From NCBI GenBank assembly GCA_047967505.1, contig CM106541.1: 64,000 bases of DNA. One strand, 5' to 3'. How positions within the stretch are numbered: the stretch's first letter is position 1; each line of letters begins with the position of its first letter. The stretch comes from Dipteris shenzhenensis. Its lineage: Eukaryota > Polypodiophyta > Polypodiopsida > Gleicheniales. Positions 21,807 to 33,139 of the stretch are shown here, piece by piece. Made by a program: the position numbers and the translations under genes. The notes under the pieces were generated by a model. That model was not told the origin of the DNA, did not search any database, and saw only the letters and a list, made by a program, of their open reading frames with translations.

Positions 21807-22425
21807 CTCCCCCTTGAGCTCAATCCCAAATCCTGCACACCAAGCAAGTCTCTGAACTTGCGCAGCTTCTGTGCGCCCAATGCTTTCGTGAATATGTTAG
21901 CTACCTGATCCTCTGTGCTGACATAAACTAGATCAATAAGACCTAGTAAAACCTTCTCCTGCACATAGTGATAATGCACCTCAATGTGCTTTGTTCTAGC
22001 ATGAAAGACTGGGTTCTTTGCCAAATGTATACTGCTCATGTTGTCACAATAAATGACAACCGGCCCATCTGATGCATATCATAAAGTAGCTTATGCAACC
22101 AAGCTACCTCACATGCAGCCATTGCTGCACCCCTGTACTCAGCCTCTGTGCTCGACAAGGCAAATGTAGGCTGTTTCTTGCTACTCCAAGTGACTGCAGC
22201 ACTCCCAAAAGAGAACACATATCCACTGGTAGATCGTCTATTAGAAATGCTACAAGCCCAATCAGCATCAGTGTATCCATGCAACTGTATCTGAACCCCA
22301 GCCTCATAAAATAGTCCATACTGCAATGTGGACTTCACATACCTGATTATGTGTCTAGCCGCATCCAAATGCGGTTTCCTTGGAGCCTGCATAAATTGAC
22401 TTACCAATCCAACAGCATAGCTCAA
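21767..22425 (-). pseudogene. Copia A RNase H
   Basis: The frame from 22,425 contains the YTDADWA word (first catalytic Asp) and, later, SSTEAEYRGAA (catalytic Glu). The frame from 22,039 carries MSSIHLAKNPVFHARTKHIE and VYVSTEDQVANIFTKAL, the usual end of copia RNase H. The third catalytic Asp lies in the overlap, where a one-base shift near 22,070 separates the two frames. The domain is otherwise complete. It follows RT with a short frameshift near 22,430. Confidence 0.9.
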
Positions 22426-23768
22426 ATCTGGCCTGGTGTAATAGTCATGTAAATCAAACTTCCTACTATGCGTCTATACATAGTAGGGTCCTCCAGAAGC
22501 TCACCTGCATCTACGCTCAGCTTCACATTCTGCTCCAAAGGAACTGAAATAGGCTTACAGCCTGTCATCCCATATTTGGACAGCATGTCCAATCCATACT
22601 GCCTCTGCAAGAGCTGTATTTCACTTGGTGATCTAATCACCTCAATGCCCAAGAAATAATGCAGCTCTCCCAAATCCTTCATCTCAAACTTCTGCCTCAA
22701 TAGCATTTTCACATGAAGGATATCTTCATCACTATCACCTGTGATGATCAAATCATCAACATAAATGACCAGCAGCATAATCCCTTTCTCTGTTTTTCTC
22801 ACATAGAGTGAGAAATTTGCCTTGGAAATCTGAAAGCCAATAGTGACAAGATACTGTCCTATCTTGTCAGACCATGCTCTAGGTGCTTGCTTCAAGCCAT
22901 ACAAGGCTTTCTTCAACCTGCAAACAAACTCGAGATGAATAGCATGAACATAACCTGCTGGCTGCTCCATAAAGACCTCTTCTTGCAAATCACCATGCAA
23001 GAAGGCATTCTTTACATCCATCTGATGTAAAGACCATCCCTTTGATGCAGCCATAGCAATGGCTGCTCTTACAGTTGCCATCCTTGCAATCGGGCTGAAA
23101 GTTTCTTCATAATCAATGCCATATGTCTGTGCATACCCCTTGACAACTAATCTTGCCTTGTATCTATTCACAGAACCATCTGCATTGTGCTTGATCTTAT
23201 AAACCCACTTACAACCAATTGCATTCTTGCCTTTAGGCAAAGGCACCAATTCCCATGTAGCATTAGCATCCAAGGCATCCATTTCTTCATCCATGGCTTT
23301 CTCCCATTTTTCATTTCCCATGGCTTGCTCAAAAGAAGTGGGTTCTGGTTCCTGTATCACTTTGACCATATAGGCATAGTGAATGGCTGTAAATCCATCA
23401 TATTTCAGCCTATCCATAGGATACCTAACCCTGGTAGACCTGCACAAAATAGGCTCACTTCCAGGTGCTCTCAAAACATCCCTGGTCTTCCTTACTCCAG
23501 GTGTAACAACAAAAGGAATACCCAACTCATCATCAATGCTCTGTTCTGAGCCACTGGATTCACCATCCACACAAGAGTGACCTGCATTCACATCAAACAT
23601 GGGCTGATCTACCTTCTCTTTTCCTTTTCGTGATACCTGCATACCACTCTCTGCATTGCTTTGAGGGGATTCTCCTGATCTCAATCTGCCTGTCCATGGC
23701 GAAGTATGTGAACCACTGCTAGAGGACACTCCAGGTCCACTGATATTTTGTGATTGCTGCTGTGAATT
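22422..23768 (-). pseudogene. Copia A reverse transcriptase
   Basis: The C-terminal part of the integrase leads into RT. It shows WEKAMDEEMDALDANATWEL, then NAIGCKWVYKIKHNADGSV, DYEETFSPIARMATVR, QMDVKNAFLHGDLQEEVFM, LKKALYGLKQAPRAW and the active-site word VIYVDDLIITGDSD. The two YVDD aspartates and the Asp of QMDVK are intact. The frame is open for 435 codons. It is cut from the integrase frame by one TAG near 23,770 and from RNase H by a two-base insertion near 22,430. It synthesises cDNA in the cytoplasmic particle. The sequence is close to functional, in line with the young LTRs. Confidence 0.93.
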
Positions 23769-24866
23769 CTATGCAGCATTACCATTTTGTGCATCTACAT
23801 CAATCATCACATTTACTGGTTTATACCAACTGCTCATCTCATCAAAAACAACATCTCTGCTCACTGTGAACTTACGTGTAGAAGGGTTATAGCATCTATA
23901 CCCTTTCTGCTGCAGAGAATAACCAATAAAGACGCACTTCTCACCTTTTGGATCCAACTTGGACCTCAACTCATCTGGCACATGGACATAGGCAATGCAA
24001 CCAAAAATCTTCAAATGAGAAATATCTGGTTTCCTACCAGTATACATCTCCTTTGGTGTCATGCCATGTATTGCTGCAGTGGGAGTCCTGTTCATTATAT
24101 AAACTGCTGTAGCAACTGCTTCAGCCCAATAATAATCTGGTAGATCTTTTTCATTTAGCATAGCCCGAGATACCTCTCCAATATGCCTGTTTTTCCTTTC
24201 TGCAATTCCATTTTGCTGTGGGGTATGACTGCATGAATATTGCTGCTTTATACCATGCTCCTGCAAGAACCTTGCAAACTCATTTGAGAGGTAATCTCCC
24301 CCTCCATCTGACCTTAGGCATTTTATTTGCAGGCCTGTTTCTTTTTCAACCATAGCTTTGAAAGCTTTGAAGTGCCCAAACACTTCACTTTTCTTTTTCA
24401 TAAAATACACCCACAGTTTTCTGCTGAAGTCATCAATAAATGTGACAAAATAGTGACAGCCTCCAATAGATGTAGCTTTTGTAGTCCACACGTCAGAGTG
24501 GATTAATTCCAATGGTTTTTTACTCTCTTGAACATGCCTAGGAAAAGGTTTCCTTGCCTGTTTCCCAAATTGACAGGCTTCACAAACCTTGTGCATTTCT
24601 GCAACCTTGAATTTAGGCAATCTTGCAACAATATTTTGGGCTTGCATTGATTTAAGTCGCTGTATATTAACATGACCAATGCGTTTGTGCCAGATATCAA
24701 TATCTACAACTACACCGGTCCCATGTGCAAACATTGCTGCACTCAATTCAGGCATGTCTGCATCCAACGTAAACATCCTGCCCTTCTTCTTTCCTTTTGC
24801 TATCAAGCGACCATTATTTTTCATATCCTCAACAAAGCATCCATGAGGATTAAATCTGACCTGCAA
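23769..24866 (-). pseudogene. Copia A integrase
   Basis: It holds the pre-integrase zinc site (DIWHKRIGHVNIQRLKS ... VCEACQFGKQ, an H-x-H...C-x2-C type), the catalytic core with LIHSDVWT (Asp), CLRSDGGGDYLSNEF (Asp) and PQQNGIAERKNR (Glu), and the GKKP-like tail MYTGRKPDISHLKIFGCIAYV. All three catalytic residues are present over 365 open codons. A TAG replaces a Gln codon at 24,867-24,869, separating it from the protease. Confidence 0.93.
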
Positions 24867-24869
24867 GCC

Positions 24870-25155
24870 CTACTCAACCATCTGACCAATAGAAACCAGG
24901 TTCTTGGTGATGTTCGGGACATGAAATACATCAGACAAGTATTTCTTTTTCCCATCCTGCATAGACAAAGGAATTTTGCCAATCTGCACAATAGGATGTG
25001 CAATATCATCACCACTCTCCACAAATCCTGGCTTTTCCATCTTCCTTGCATCTTGCATCCATTCTGCATGACCTGTCATGTGGTTTGACGCACTTGAGTC
25101 AACATACCACACATCATTTTGTTCTTCTGCACTTGTCACAGAATTGGGCCCCCCC
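24870..25155 (-). pseudogene. Copia A protease (5'-cut by inversion breakpoint)
   Basis: VWYVDSSASNHMTGHAEWM is the copia aspartic protease active site, with the usual DSGA reading DSSA (Gly to Ser). The following ..L..VFHVPNITKNLVSIGQ is the conserved linker to the pre-integrase domain. The frame starts abruptly at the CTGCA breakpoint, 17 codons before WYVD. Its missing upstream part is the gag on the opposite strand at 36.1-37.1 kb. Confidence 0.9.
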
Positions 25156-25159
25156 TGCA
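25155..25159. other. Inversion breakpoint 1 (CTGCA)
   Basis: Copia A (minus) ends and gypsy G (plus) begins here. The reverse complement TGCAG occurs at breakpoint 2 (37,091-37,095). Joining the copia halves at this word keeps the gag-protease reading frame. Confidence 0.8.
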
Positions 25160-28100
25160 ACAGAACCTGGAGTCAATGACCTAGCCAAGGCCCTGAATGA
25201 TCTTCGGCTTGAGATGGTGGGCATCAGAAATCAAGCCAACCGCCCTCCAAGAGATCGTGCTAATGTTGTATGCTACGAGTGCCACTAGAAGGGTCATTAT
25301 TGCACAGAATGCCCCAATATTCCAAGGGTGAATCTTCTAAGTGAGTCGGGCACTGAGGATTCTGATGTGGAGATCCTTGATCTCGGGAAAAGAACTCGTG
25401 CTACCTCGGACCCCTCTCTTCCCATCGGCTCAGGGCAAGAGGACTATTCGGTCGTTCAAGACCTTGCTCATCCGTCTTTGAGCATCACACTCCCTCAACT
25501 AATAGCATTAAGCCCTAAGGTGAGACGTGAGCTGCAGCAAGGTCTCTCAACAAGGAAGAGCAAGAAAAAGGGAAAGGTACGAGAGGTATCTTCTATCTCT
25601 GAAGAAATTGATCGGCACCCACACACAGTAGATGTCATCATAGATAATTGCCGTGTCAAAAATGTGTGTGTTGATGGGGGAGCTGCATGTAATATCATGG
25701 TGCCCCGCATCATGAAGAAATTGAATTTGAAATGTACAAGGCGTTCCTCCACTCGAATCAAGGTAGCAGATGGTCGACGACTCGCCACCATGGGAGTCAT
25801 TGAGGATTTGCCCATCACTGTCAATGGGTTGACCACTACTGTTAATTTCTATGTAGTGGACATTGAAGATACAGGTAGAAGTTACCCAGCCATACTCGGG
25901 AGACCATGGTTGCGAAAAAGTGATGCAGTCAGCTATTGGAAGACAGGACACATGTCTTTTGGTGCTTCCAAGGAGAAGATCCCGGTGCAACCTGGTGCCA
26001 TGGAACCGGAAGAAGAAGAGGAGCATGACAGTGATACTCTCTCATGGACCTCAGTGTCTGAGTCCATGGAAGAATCAGACGGGGGGGAGGAATTCTCAGA
26101 GGAGGAAGTTTACATGATGGGGGTGTCTCCGACCCTGCCACCTGCAGAAAAGATAATAGCTAGTCCTCAACAGCTCGAATCAATGCTTTCTCCAGACCTC
26201 ACTCCAGGTGAGAAAGATGAGTTTCTTGAAATGTTCAAAGATTTCCCTGACCTCTTTGCAACTAGCTACAACCACCTTCGCCATGTGACTGCCATAGAGC
26301 ACAAGATAGAGCTCAAGCCTGATGCAAATCCTGTGGCTCAGAAGTATCGGAGACTAGGGCCCCTGCAGACCGACGCTTTGCGCTCAGAGTTGCAGAAGCT
26401 TGTAGAGGCTGGGTTTATTGTTTCGGTTCACAATACTGAATGGGTTTCACCAGTGGTAGTCATCCCAAAGAAAAACAACAAGTGGCGGGTCTGCATCGAC
26501 TATAAGAAGCTCAACGCTGCCACCAAGAGGGATCATCATCCTCTACCCTTTCAAGACCTCATTCTTGAGAAGGTAAGTGGTCATGAGATGTATACTTTCT
26601 GTGATGGTTACTCTGGGTTTTATCAAATCAGAATTGCCGGGGAAGATGTACTGAAAACCACATTTGCCACATTTGCATTCAAAGTAATGCCATTTGGCCT
26701 CACCAATGCTCCTGCCACCTTTCAAAGATTTATGCAGATGGTGTTTGCTCCTTATTTGGGGGATTTCTTGGAGGTGTTTTTAGATGATTTCTGTATATTC
26801 TCATCACGTAAGGAGCACATCATGAAGGTTAGATTGGCCTTCCAAAGGGTCAATGATGCAAATGGTAGTCTCAACCCTGAGAAATACACCATTGGAGCCA
26901 CTCAAGGGAGGTTATTGGGACATGTTGTCTCATCCAAGGGCATCAAGCCTGACCCCGAGAAAGTAGAAGCCATCCTCAAACTCTCCCCACCTACAACCAA
27001 ACGTCAGGTACGCTCATTTGTCAATCTAGCAGGATACTATCGCCGCTTCATTGATCAGTATGCTGCTTTGACACGGCCCATGACTATGCTATTAAAAGAT
27101 GGGGTTGATTTTTCTTGGGATGAGGATTGTGATCATGGTTTTGCACAAATCAAGAATGCTCTGGCTTCAGAACCCATTCTACGCAATCCAGACTGGTCAA
27201 AGACCTTCTATATCAATCCTGGGTTTGGTGAGCACACTTTGGCAGGTATTCTTCTCCAGCAAGGGGAAGATCGGTTCATGTATCCCGTTCGATTTGCTTC
27301 TCGACAATTGCTCGACACTGAGCGACGCTATTCAGAGGCCGACAAGCATGCCTTGTCTTTGGTGTTTTGCATTGAGAAATTTAAGCATTATGTGGCTGGA
27401 AAGTCCTTCTTTATACTCACTGACACTGGTCTTGCAAAGCAGGTTCTTCAATCACCAAATCCCATGGGCCGATTGGCCAAGTGGTTGGCAGTTCTACAAG
27501 AATATGATTTTTCTTTCAAAATTGTAAAAGGGGGTTGTTCCAACTTGAAGAATGCTTTGATTGATTTAGAGGAGTGCCTTGATGTAACCCTGGTAGCAGC
27601 CATAGAAGTTGGGGATCCTTGGTATGGTGGTATCTATAAGTTTTTGACCGCTTTCTCCTTTCCTTCAGAAAGTACAAGCTATGAGAGAAAGAAGATCCGC
27701 AGAGATAGTAGGCGCTACACCCTCCTTGATGGGGTGATGTACCATCAAGGCATGGATGGGGTACTCAGACGGGCCATTGATGCAGATGAAGTGCCTAAGG
27801 TATTGAAGCATTATCATGATGGATTTTGTGGAGGCCATTATGCCAGTGACTATACAGCTAAGAAGATTTTAAATGCTGGATACTATTGGCCGACCTTGTT
27901 CAAGGATGTCACTTTGTATTGCAAAACTTGTGAACCATGTCAGTTCTTCGGTAGGAAGGATTTGCGTCCCGGGCAACATCACCCAGTGATGTCCATCAAT
28001 CCGTTTCAGAAGTGGGGAATAGATTTTGTCGGGCCCTTGCCCATGACTGCCCGCAAAAAGAAGTATCTTTTGGTAGCTACTCAGTATGTCACTAAGTGGG

Positions 28101-28807
28101 CTGAAGCTATCGCTCTCTCTGCTACAAATGGCAAGACAGTTTCAAATTTCATCTTTGAACGTATCTGCACAAGGTTTGGGACACCCATGGAGATAGTCTC
28201 TGACCATGGGAGTCCATTCTTAAATGAAGCAGTGGAGTTACTCATGGATCGCATGGGCATTGATCATCACACTTCTAGTATCTATTATCCAGCATCCATG
28301 GGTCAAACAGAGCGGACCAATGGCCTCCTCTGTAAAACCATAGGAAAAATGGCCGCAGGGAACAGGAGCCAATGGGATCAAAAGGTCACTGAAGCCGTGT
28401 GGGCTTACAACATCACTCATAAAACATCTACAGGTCACACCCCTTTTGAGTTGGTGTATGGTACTGAGGCAGTTTTACCACTAGAGATAGAGATTCCGGC
28501 CTTGAGATTGGCGCAGGAACAGAGGATGTCAGAAGATGAACATGTAGAGGCCAGATTGGTACAACTTGAGAAGTTAGATGAGACCCGCCGCCTTGCACTA
28601 CATCAAACAGAGATCCAAAAGAATCGACAAAAGGCCCGATTGGATGCTAAGATTCGCAAGGGATGGGAAAGACACTTTGCTGAGGGGGATGTTGTGCTAT
28701 GCTTTGACAACAGATTGGACCACCAAATGGATAAGAAGTTTCTGCCACTGTGGGCTGGTCCATACAAAGTCATCAAAGAACGTAGCAATGGGTCTGTGCA
28801 AGTTTAG
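25160..28807 (+). pseudogene. Gypsy G gag tail and pol polyprotein (PR-RT-RH-INT), almost intact
   Basis: One frame runs from breakpoint 1 to 28,804 with a single TAG (25,286-25,288) inside a gag zinc knuckle CYECH*KGHYCTEC. After that come about 1,160 open codons, numbered here from 25,328. The protease centre is CVDGGAACNIM (D116, usual DSG/DTG reads DGG). RT spans about residues 320-520, with KWRVCIDYKKLNAATK and FLDD (D486/D487). The RNase H region (about 625-750) lacks the first Asp (YINPGFGEHTLAG) and has His674 in place of the catalytic Glu, keeping D699 and D746. Integrase has an HH-CC finger near 828 (GGHYASDYTAKK...CKTCEPC), then D899, D959 and E995 with exact D-35-E spacing. The TAG at 28,805 falls before the conserved end KKVINKCYLKPFF, so it is premature. 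The capsid part of gag is absent. Tat lineage is inferred from the protease and integrase style. Confidence 0.9.
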
Positions 28808-28912
28808 GAGCTGCATGAACCATATGGCAAGAAGGTGATCAACAAGTGTTACCTCAAGCCTTTCTTTGTGCGTGATGGTCCCAGGCATGGAAATGCTGTG
28901 CATTCCCTGCCT

Positions 28913-28924
28913 GGGGGGGGGAAC
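28913..28924 (+). promoter_or_regulatory. Gypsy G polypurine tract
   Basis: A run of nine Gs followed by AAC sits directly before the LTR start TGTTATGG. It primes plus-strand synthesis and identifies 28,925 as the start of the 3' LTR. Confidence 0.85.
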
Positions 28925-29915
28925 TGTTATGGATAAAATTGTCTAAGGAAAAATGCATTAATATGTATGTGTGTTTGTATATGTGGCAATAGTATAATAA
29001 AATATGGTGTGCATAGGGCCCAAGGTTGAGGTGGTAGGGCATGACCATGTGCCACCCTTCCATGTAAGAGGACCCATAAGGTGTGTTGTACATAATCCAT
29101 GATAGTAATATTATAAAATGCAAGGTGGCATGGCTCCTCCATGTGCCACCCCTCCACCTAGGATGCATTAAGTGAGATATGGCTCAAAGTCCATGGGAGA
29201 AGCAATATAAAATGGGTGGAGATGGCTATTATATTGAGTTATTCCCTCCATATGAGATAGGCCCATGTGGGGGAGGTATAGAAGGACAAAGAGAGCTAGT
29301 TAAATAATGGGGAAAGTAGGATGAGGTGGCAAGATTCCTTGTGCCAACCCTCCACTTGTCCTCCTAGAGGTTTGAACCTATTATAAAATTGGAAAGAGAC
29401 TAAGGGAGTATCATAGACTTGAGATATGGGGCTTGATTTATGTGGAAAATGGAGGCAAAGGGTTGTCGCACACAATTGAGAGTGCGTACCCACCTAGCCC
29501 ACATGGGAGACTTTTCCACACACACCATGCATGTGGGAGGATACATTAATGTGGAGAGACCCCCTCTTTTGGCTATAAAAGGAAGGGGCTATTCCTTGAT
29601 GAGACACGCTCATTCTTGTAAAGCCACCTAGCTAGTATTTTGATATTTCCCTCACATCCCTTCTTTCCAATAAAGTATGGATCACTTCCCTTGATGTCTA
29701 CATCTCAACATTCCTCTTCCTATCATGTACATGCTTCTCTTCCCCCTCTCCCTTTCCCCTTGTGTCATAGCCTCCCTTTTCCTTCCCTCCACTTCTAATT
29801 CCTTGTTCACCCCTATGACATCCCTTCGCCCTCGTGATCTCCTTTTCTCTATGGCCTTTGAGCGTAGCCATACTTAGTCTCTAGCCTCTGATCTCGATAA
29901 CTTTTCCGGCTAAAA
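28925..29915 (+). repeat. Gypsy G 3' LTR
   Basis: It runs TGTTATGGATAAAATTG to CCGGCTAAAA (991 bp), about 99% identical to the minus-strand 5' LTR at 39,213-40,202. A TATAAAAGG box lies at 29,574-29,582 and an AATAAA signal at 29,669-29,674. The end is TAAAA rather than the usual CA. The boundary is set by where the two LTRs diverge and by the GTGG flank. Confidence 0.88.
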
Positions 29916-30340
29916 GTGGCTAAGCACATGCAGGCCCGATACATCATCGTTGCCATAGATATTTCACAAGGTGAGCCAAAGTCAAGGTCACAAGGAAGGA
30001 TGATGCCAAGTGCATAGCCAAATTCCTTCACGAACTAGTATAGTTTTACTTATTCGAATTAGTCAGCGATCGAGGCTCACACTTTATAAACAATGTCATT
30101 AGAATCTTGTTGGTTGAGTTCCTTGTTGCCCATCAAAAGTGTACACCGTACTACCCTCAAGCCAATGGCTAGGGCGAAGACTACCAACAAAATTCTCTGC
30201 AATATTCTTACCCCAACGAGCAAGGCAACCAATCCACAATTCAATCACTTGCAAAGCTCAAAGTGAACTAACGTTCTAGCAAGTTTAGCAATTGATCATT
30301 CGATGAAGACAAGTTCAAGGTGGCTTAGGTGATCTATGGC
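29916..30340 (+). pseudogene. Old Tat gypsy integrase core (right flank of gypsy G)
   Basis: After GTGG (29,916-29,919) the sequence reads MQARYIIVAIDY-like, then FLHELV, ELVSDRGSHFINN (with the second catalytic Asp), TPYYPQANG and further words, with stops and shifts. This is the integrase catalytic core of a gypsy element much older than G. Its N-terminal half, ending in FIGPISPV, lies on the minus strand at 40,207-40,440. The codon split by the insertion is completed by the first bases here, so this is the continuation of that same gene. Confidence 0.8.
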
Positions 30341-30634
30341 ATCTGTCATGAAGTATGGGTTTGTAAGACAATCGATTGGTGCAACACTATGATATGGTTT
30401 ATTGGATTCATCAATTCACAAGATTTGGTTGACAAGATACATGAATCTATTGGATCCATGGAGACACATACAATGATATGGTGGTGTACGATAGACTAGG
30501 ACTTAGTCTATTTTCTAGTGTTGTACTTGGGTACGATAGATACCAAGTACTTGTACTTTCATTCTATTGGAGTTTGTGTGTGACCACATTCTTACTCACT
30601 TGTGTTCACAACCATCTCCTTTTGTTCCTTCATG
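30341..30634 (+). repeat. Copia D 5' LTR (left boundary approximate)
   Basis: The right end is fixed by the primer site at 30,635. The word GTACTTGGGTAC...ATACCAAGTACTTGTA at 30,533 recurs in LTR C at 11,672, showing related families. The left end is placed where gypsy integrase similarity fades and is uncertain. Confidence 0.5.
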
Positions 30635-30648
30635 TGGTATCAGAGCCC
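30635..30648 (+). promoter_or_regulatory. Copia D primer-binding site
   Basis: TGGTATCAGAGCCC is the initiator tRNA-Met type primer site, again defining a copia 5' LTR end. Confidence 0.85.
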
Positions 30649-30716
30649 GTATGCTTGATTCTGCCCTACTCCGGACATCCTCTTTGGCCATTGATTCATA
30701 TCTGTTCTATTCCTTT

Positions 30717-31316
30717 CAACAAGCCACCACCTATTCAGGACGTCGCTCATTTACTGGTCGTCAGTTTTCAGCTTGCCCTGTTGAGGGTCTTCTTCAAGGC
30801 AGCACCTTTGTGTGTGAGCTTGGACTGTTTAGCTCAGAGCTGCCGCTTTCTTTGCTGAATTGCCATAACAGGTGTGTCGCCACCTTGAGAGAAGTAAACT
30901 AATCGCTGGTCATCGATGCATAGGCAGGGAAAGCCTCTCCTTATCAAGGAACATCAACAACTGAATTGCCATAATAGTTGTGCCACCACCTTGAGAGAAG
31001 TAAACTGATAGCTGGTCAACAAGCCACCACCTATTCAGGACGTCGCTCATTTACTGGTCGTCAGTTTTCAGCTTGTCCTGTTGAGGGTCTTCTTCAAGGC
31101 AGCACCTTTGTGTGTGAGCTTGGACTGTTTAGCTCAGAGCTGCCGCTTTCTTTGCTGAATTGCCATAACAGGTGTGTCGCCACCTTGAGAGAAGTAAACT
31201 AATCGCTGGTCATCGATGCATAGGCAGGGAAAGCCTCTCCTTATCAAGGAACATCAACAACTGAATTGCCATAATAGTTGTGCCACCACCTTGAGAGAAG
31301 TAAACTGATAGCTGGT
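30717..31316 (+). repeat. Two 300-bp tandem units in copia D leader
   Basis: Units at 30,717 and 31,017 are almost identical (one C/T difference seen at CAGCTTG(C/T)CCTG). Each contains two diverged sub-units 106 bp apart, starting CTGAATTGCCATAA at 30,855, 30,961, 31,155 and 31,261. The repeat lies between the primer site and the first coding remnant, so it is leader or gag-region sequence. Confidence 0.92.
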
Positions 31317-31766
31317 CATCGATGCACAGGCAGGGAAAGCCTATCCTTATCAAGGTCGCCGCCCCTATACAACTCAGATATTGGCTTTGGAGGCCTGCAT
31401 GACCAGCCCGCGATCTTTAGGAGGATGTTTGCCTCACTAGATTCATTTGTTGCTTCTGTTGGAGATTTGAGACAGCATTTATTATTGTATACAGTCGCTC
31501 TAGTTGAAGATTGTCCTTCCCCATTTGTGGAGGTGTTACTAGTCTCTTATTCTTTGCCATTTCTATTTGAATCGTCACATAAAGAGGATTGTCAATCTAC
31601 TTTCTGCAGAAACAAGAACATCAAACTCAAGGTGCATTTTCAATTTGATTGCAGTGGTAGTCAGTTTCACTTTGAGCAATCAGTTGATGCCATACTTGCA
31701 GTGATTGCAGAGAGTAGTCAGAGGCAAGAGAAAGAATTTAATTTCAGTTCCTTCTATTGCCGATGA
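31278..31766 (+). other. Open frame in copia D, unassigned
   Basis: 162 codons are open but have no recognisable gag or protease word. It starts inside the tandem repeat, and it may be degenerate gag in a shifted frame. Confidence 0.3.
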
Positions 31767-32166
31767 TCAACACATGCTTGTTGAGTTTCAAGATGATCAA
31801 TGCACGATCAAGGATCCCAAGAAAGGGTATGAAATTGTGGCAACTACTTATGAGAAAGGGCTATACAAGCTTGATGCTCAACCGTATGTTCAGCATGCTT
31901 TGGCTGTCTCTTTTGCTTCTCCGAGTGATTTATGGCATGCCAAGTCATGTTCATCATAAAGCATTGGCCTACTTGTACAACAATGAAATGGTTCATGGAA
32001 TGCCGAAATTATAGCAACCAGCCAATGAAGTTTGTGAGGGGTGTGCAACGTGCTCTTGGCAAATTACATGGCCTTCCTTTCAAGAAGGATGGCTCAAGTT
32101 CAGTGAAAGCAACTAGAGTTTTGTACATAGTACACAGTGATGTATGCGGTCCCATGAATGTGACCA
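31741..32166 (+). pseudogene. Copia D pre-integrase region, truncated by hAT A
   Basis: Frames give NLISVPSIADDQHMLVEF, DDQCTIKDPKKG, EKGLYKLDA, then SPSDLWHA, a shifted HVHHKALAYLYNNEMVHGMP, a CEGCA-like zinc site and HSDVCGPMNV. This is the linker after the protease (L.SV..LA.D), the gag-pre-integrase finger and the first catalytic Asp (D of HSDVCGP). Copia D stops at 32,166, where the hAT end begins. The remaining integrase, RT, RNase H and 3' LTR of this copy are not in the window as an identifiable continuation. Confidence 0.75.
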
Positions 32167-32658
32167 TAGTTGGAACCGTACGCATACGGTTGTTCGTACC
32201 GTACGAATTTCGTACAGCTATTCTGTACGCGTATGGAATACTATTCCGTACGAGGGTTTATTTCCCCCAAAAAAATCCCCTTTTTTAAAGTCCTAGGCAC
32301 ATTTTCCTACGCATTTGTTTGCCATTCCAAGGCTTGTCCATACTCTAGTCTCTGTCACCATCCGGATTCCATACTCCGTACAAGGCACTCCTACAGCCTA
32401 CAACTTCCTATCCATATAGGATTGTACTCTAGTAGCCTCCTGTCCATACTCCAGCAGCCAGCCGTACAGCCAAGTTCCAGCCTCCAGCCTTCAGCCAGGG
32501 CCCAACAGCCTTGCAAGTTGGCCCTTCTTGCTTGGAATTTGGAGCTTCAATCCACCGACAAGTTACAACTTGCAAGGAGGACCGAGGTCACTCCTTCTTC
32601 TCTCTCCCATCTCATCTATTGAATGAGTGTTGAAGTTTTCTTACAGTCTAAATTTCAG

Positions 32659-32703
<45 letters not shown>

Positions 32704-32706
32704 CAG

Positions 32707-32988
32707 ATGGGAAGAGAGAAAGGAGCTGAGTGGGAATTTGTGGAGACTGTGAAGCCTTTGGGAAAGGGGCAGTTCACATGTAAATGCAAGTATTGCCCTC
32801 ACAAATGGGATGAAGGACCTACTCGCATTAGAGCACACTTTCTTGGGCTTGCAGGCTTTGGGGTTGACCCTTGTACCTCTCCCCCTGAAAATGTGAGAGA
32901 CACTTGCAGAAGGTTGCAAGCAAAGGTAGCTAAAAATAAATTTTCAGAAGAGGTTGATGTAGATGTGGCTGATTTGGGAGATGCCTAG
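32707..32988 (+). pseudogene. hAT A BED-type zinc finger exon
   Basis: ATG at 32,707 follows a (CT)n tract and TTGCAG, a good 3' splice site, so the ATG sits at an exon start. The frame gives GREKGAEWEFVETVKPLGKG, then FTCKCKYCPHKW (C-x2-C), TRIRAHFLGLAG and DPC, the C2-H-C/H layout of BED fingers that bind DNA at hAT ends. It ends at a TAG (32,986). Frames that begin further left read through the microsatellite as Ser-Leu repeats and are not credible. Confidence 0.8.
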
Positions 32989-33139
32989 GAGAGTGGTGTT
33001 GCAAGTGCATCTGCACATGAGCCACAGCAAAAGAAATAGAAGGTGTCAAAGAGAACCTTGGCCAAGGCATGGGAGTCCTAGGCACAGATGCCTAAATTGC
33101 TCTTTGACGCTTTTTCTTTGCAGAGGACATTCCTCATTG

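Noticed and set aside
25494-26141. Minus-strand frames of 113 and 159 codons within gypsy G pol
   Set aside because: They are antisense shadows of the protease region of a long, motif-rich plus-strand frame.
32623-32706. Upstream start of the BED-finger ORF
   Set aside because: The added residues translate a (CT)n microsatellite that ends in a 3' splice site, so the ATG at 32,707 is the better start.
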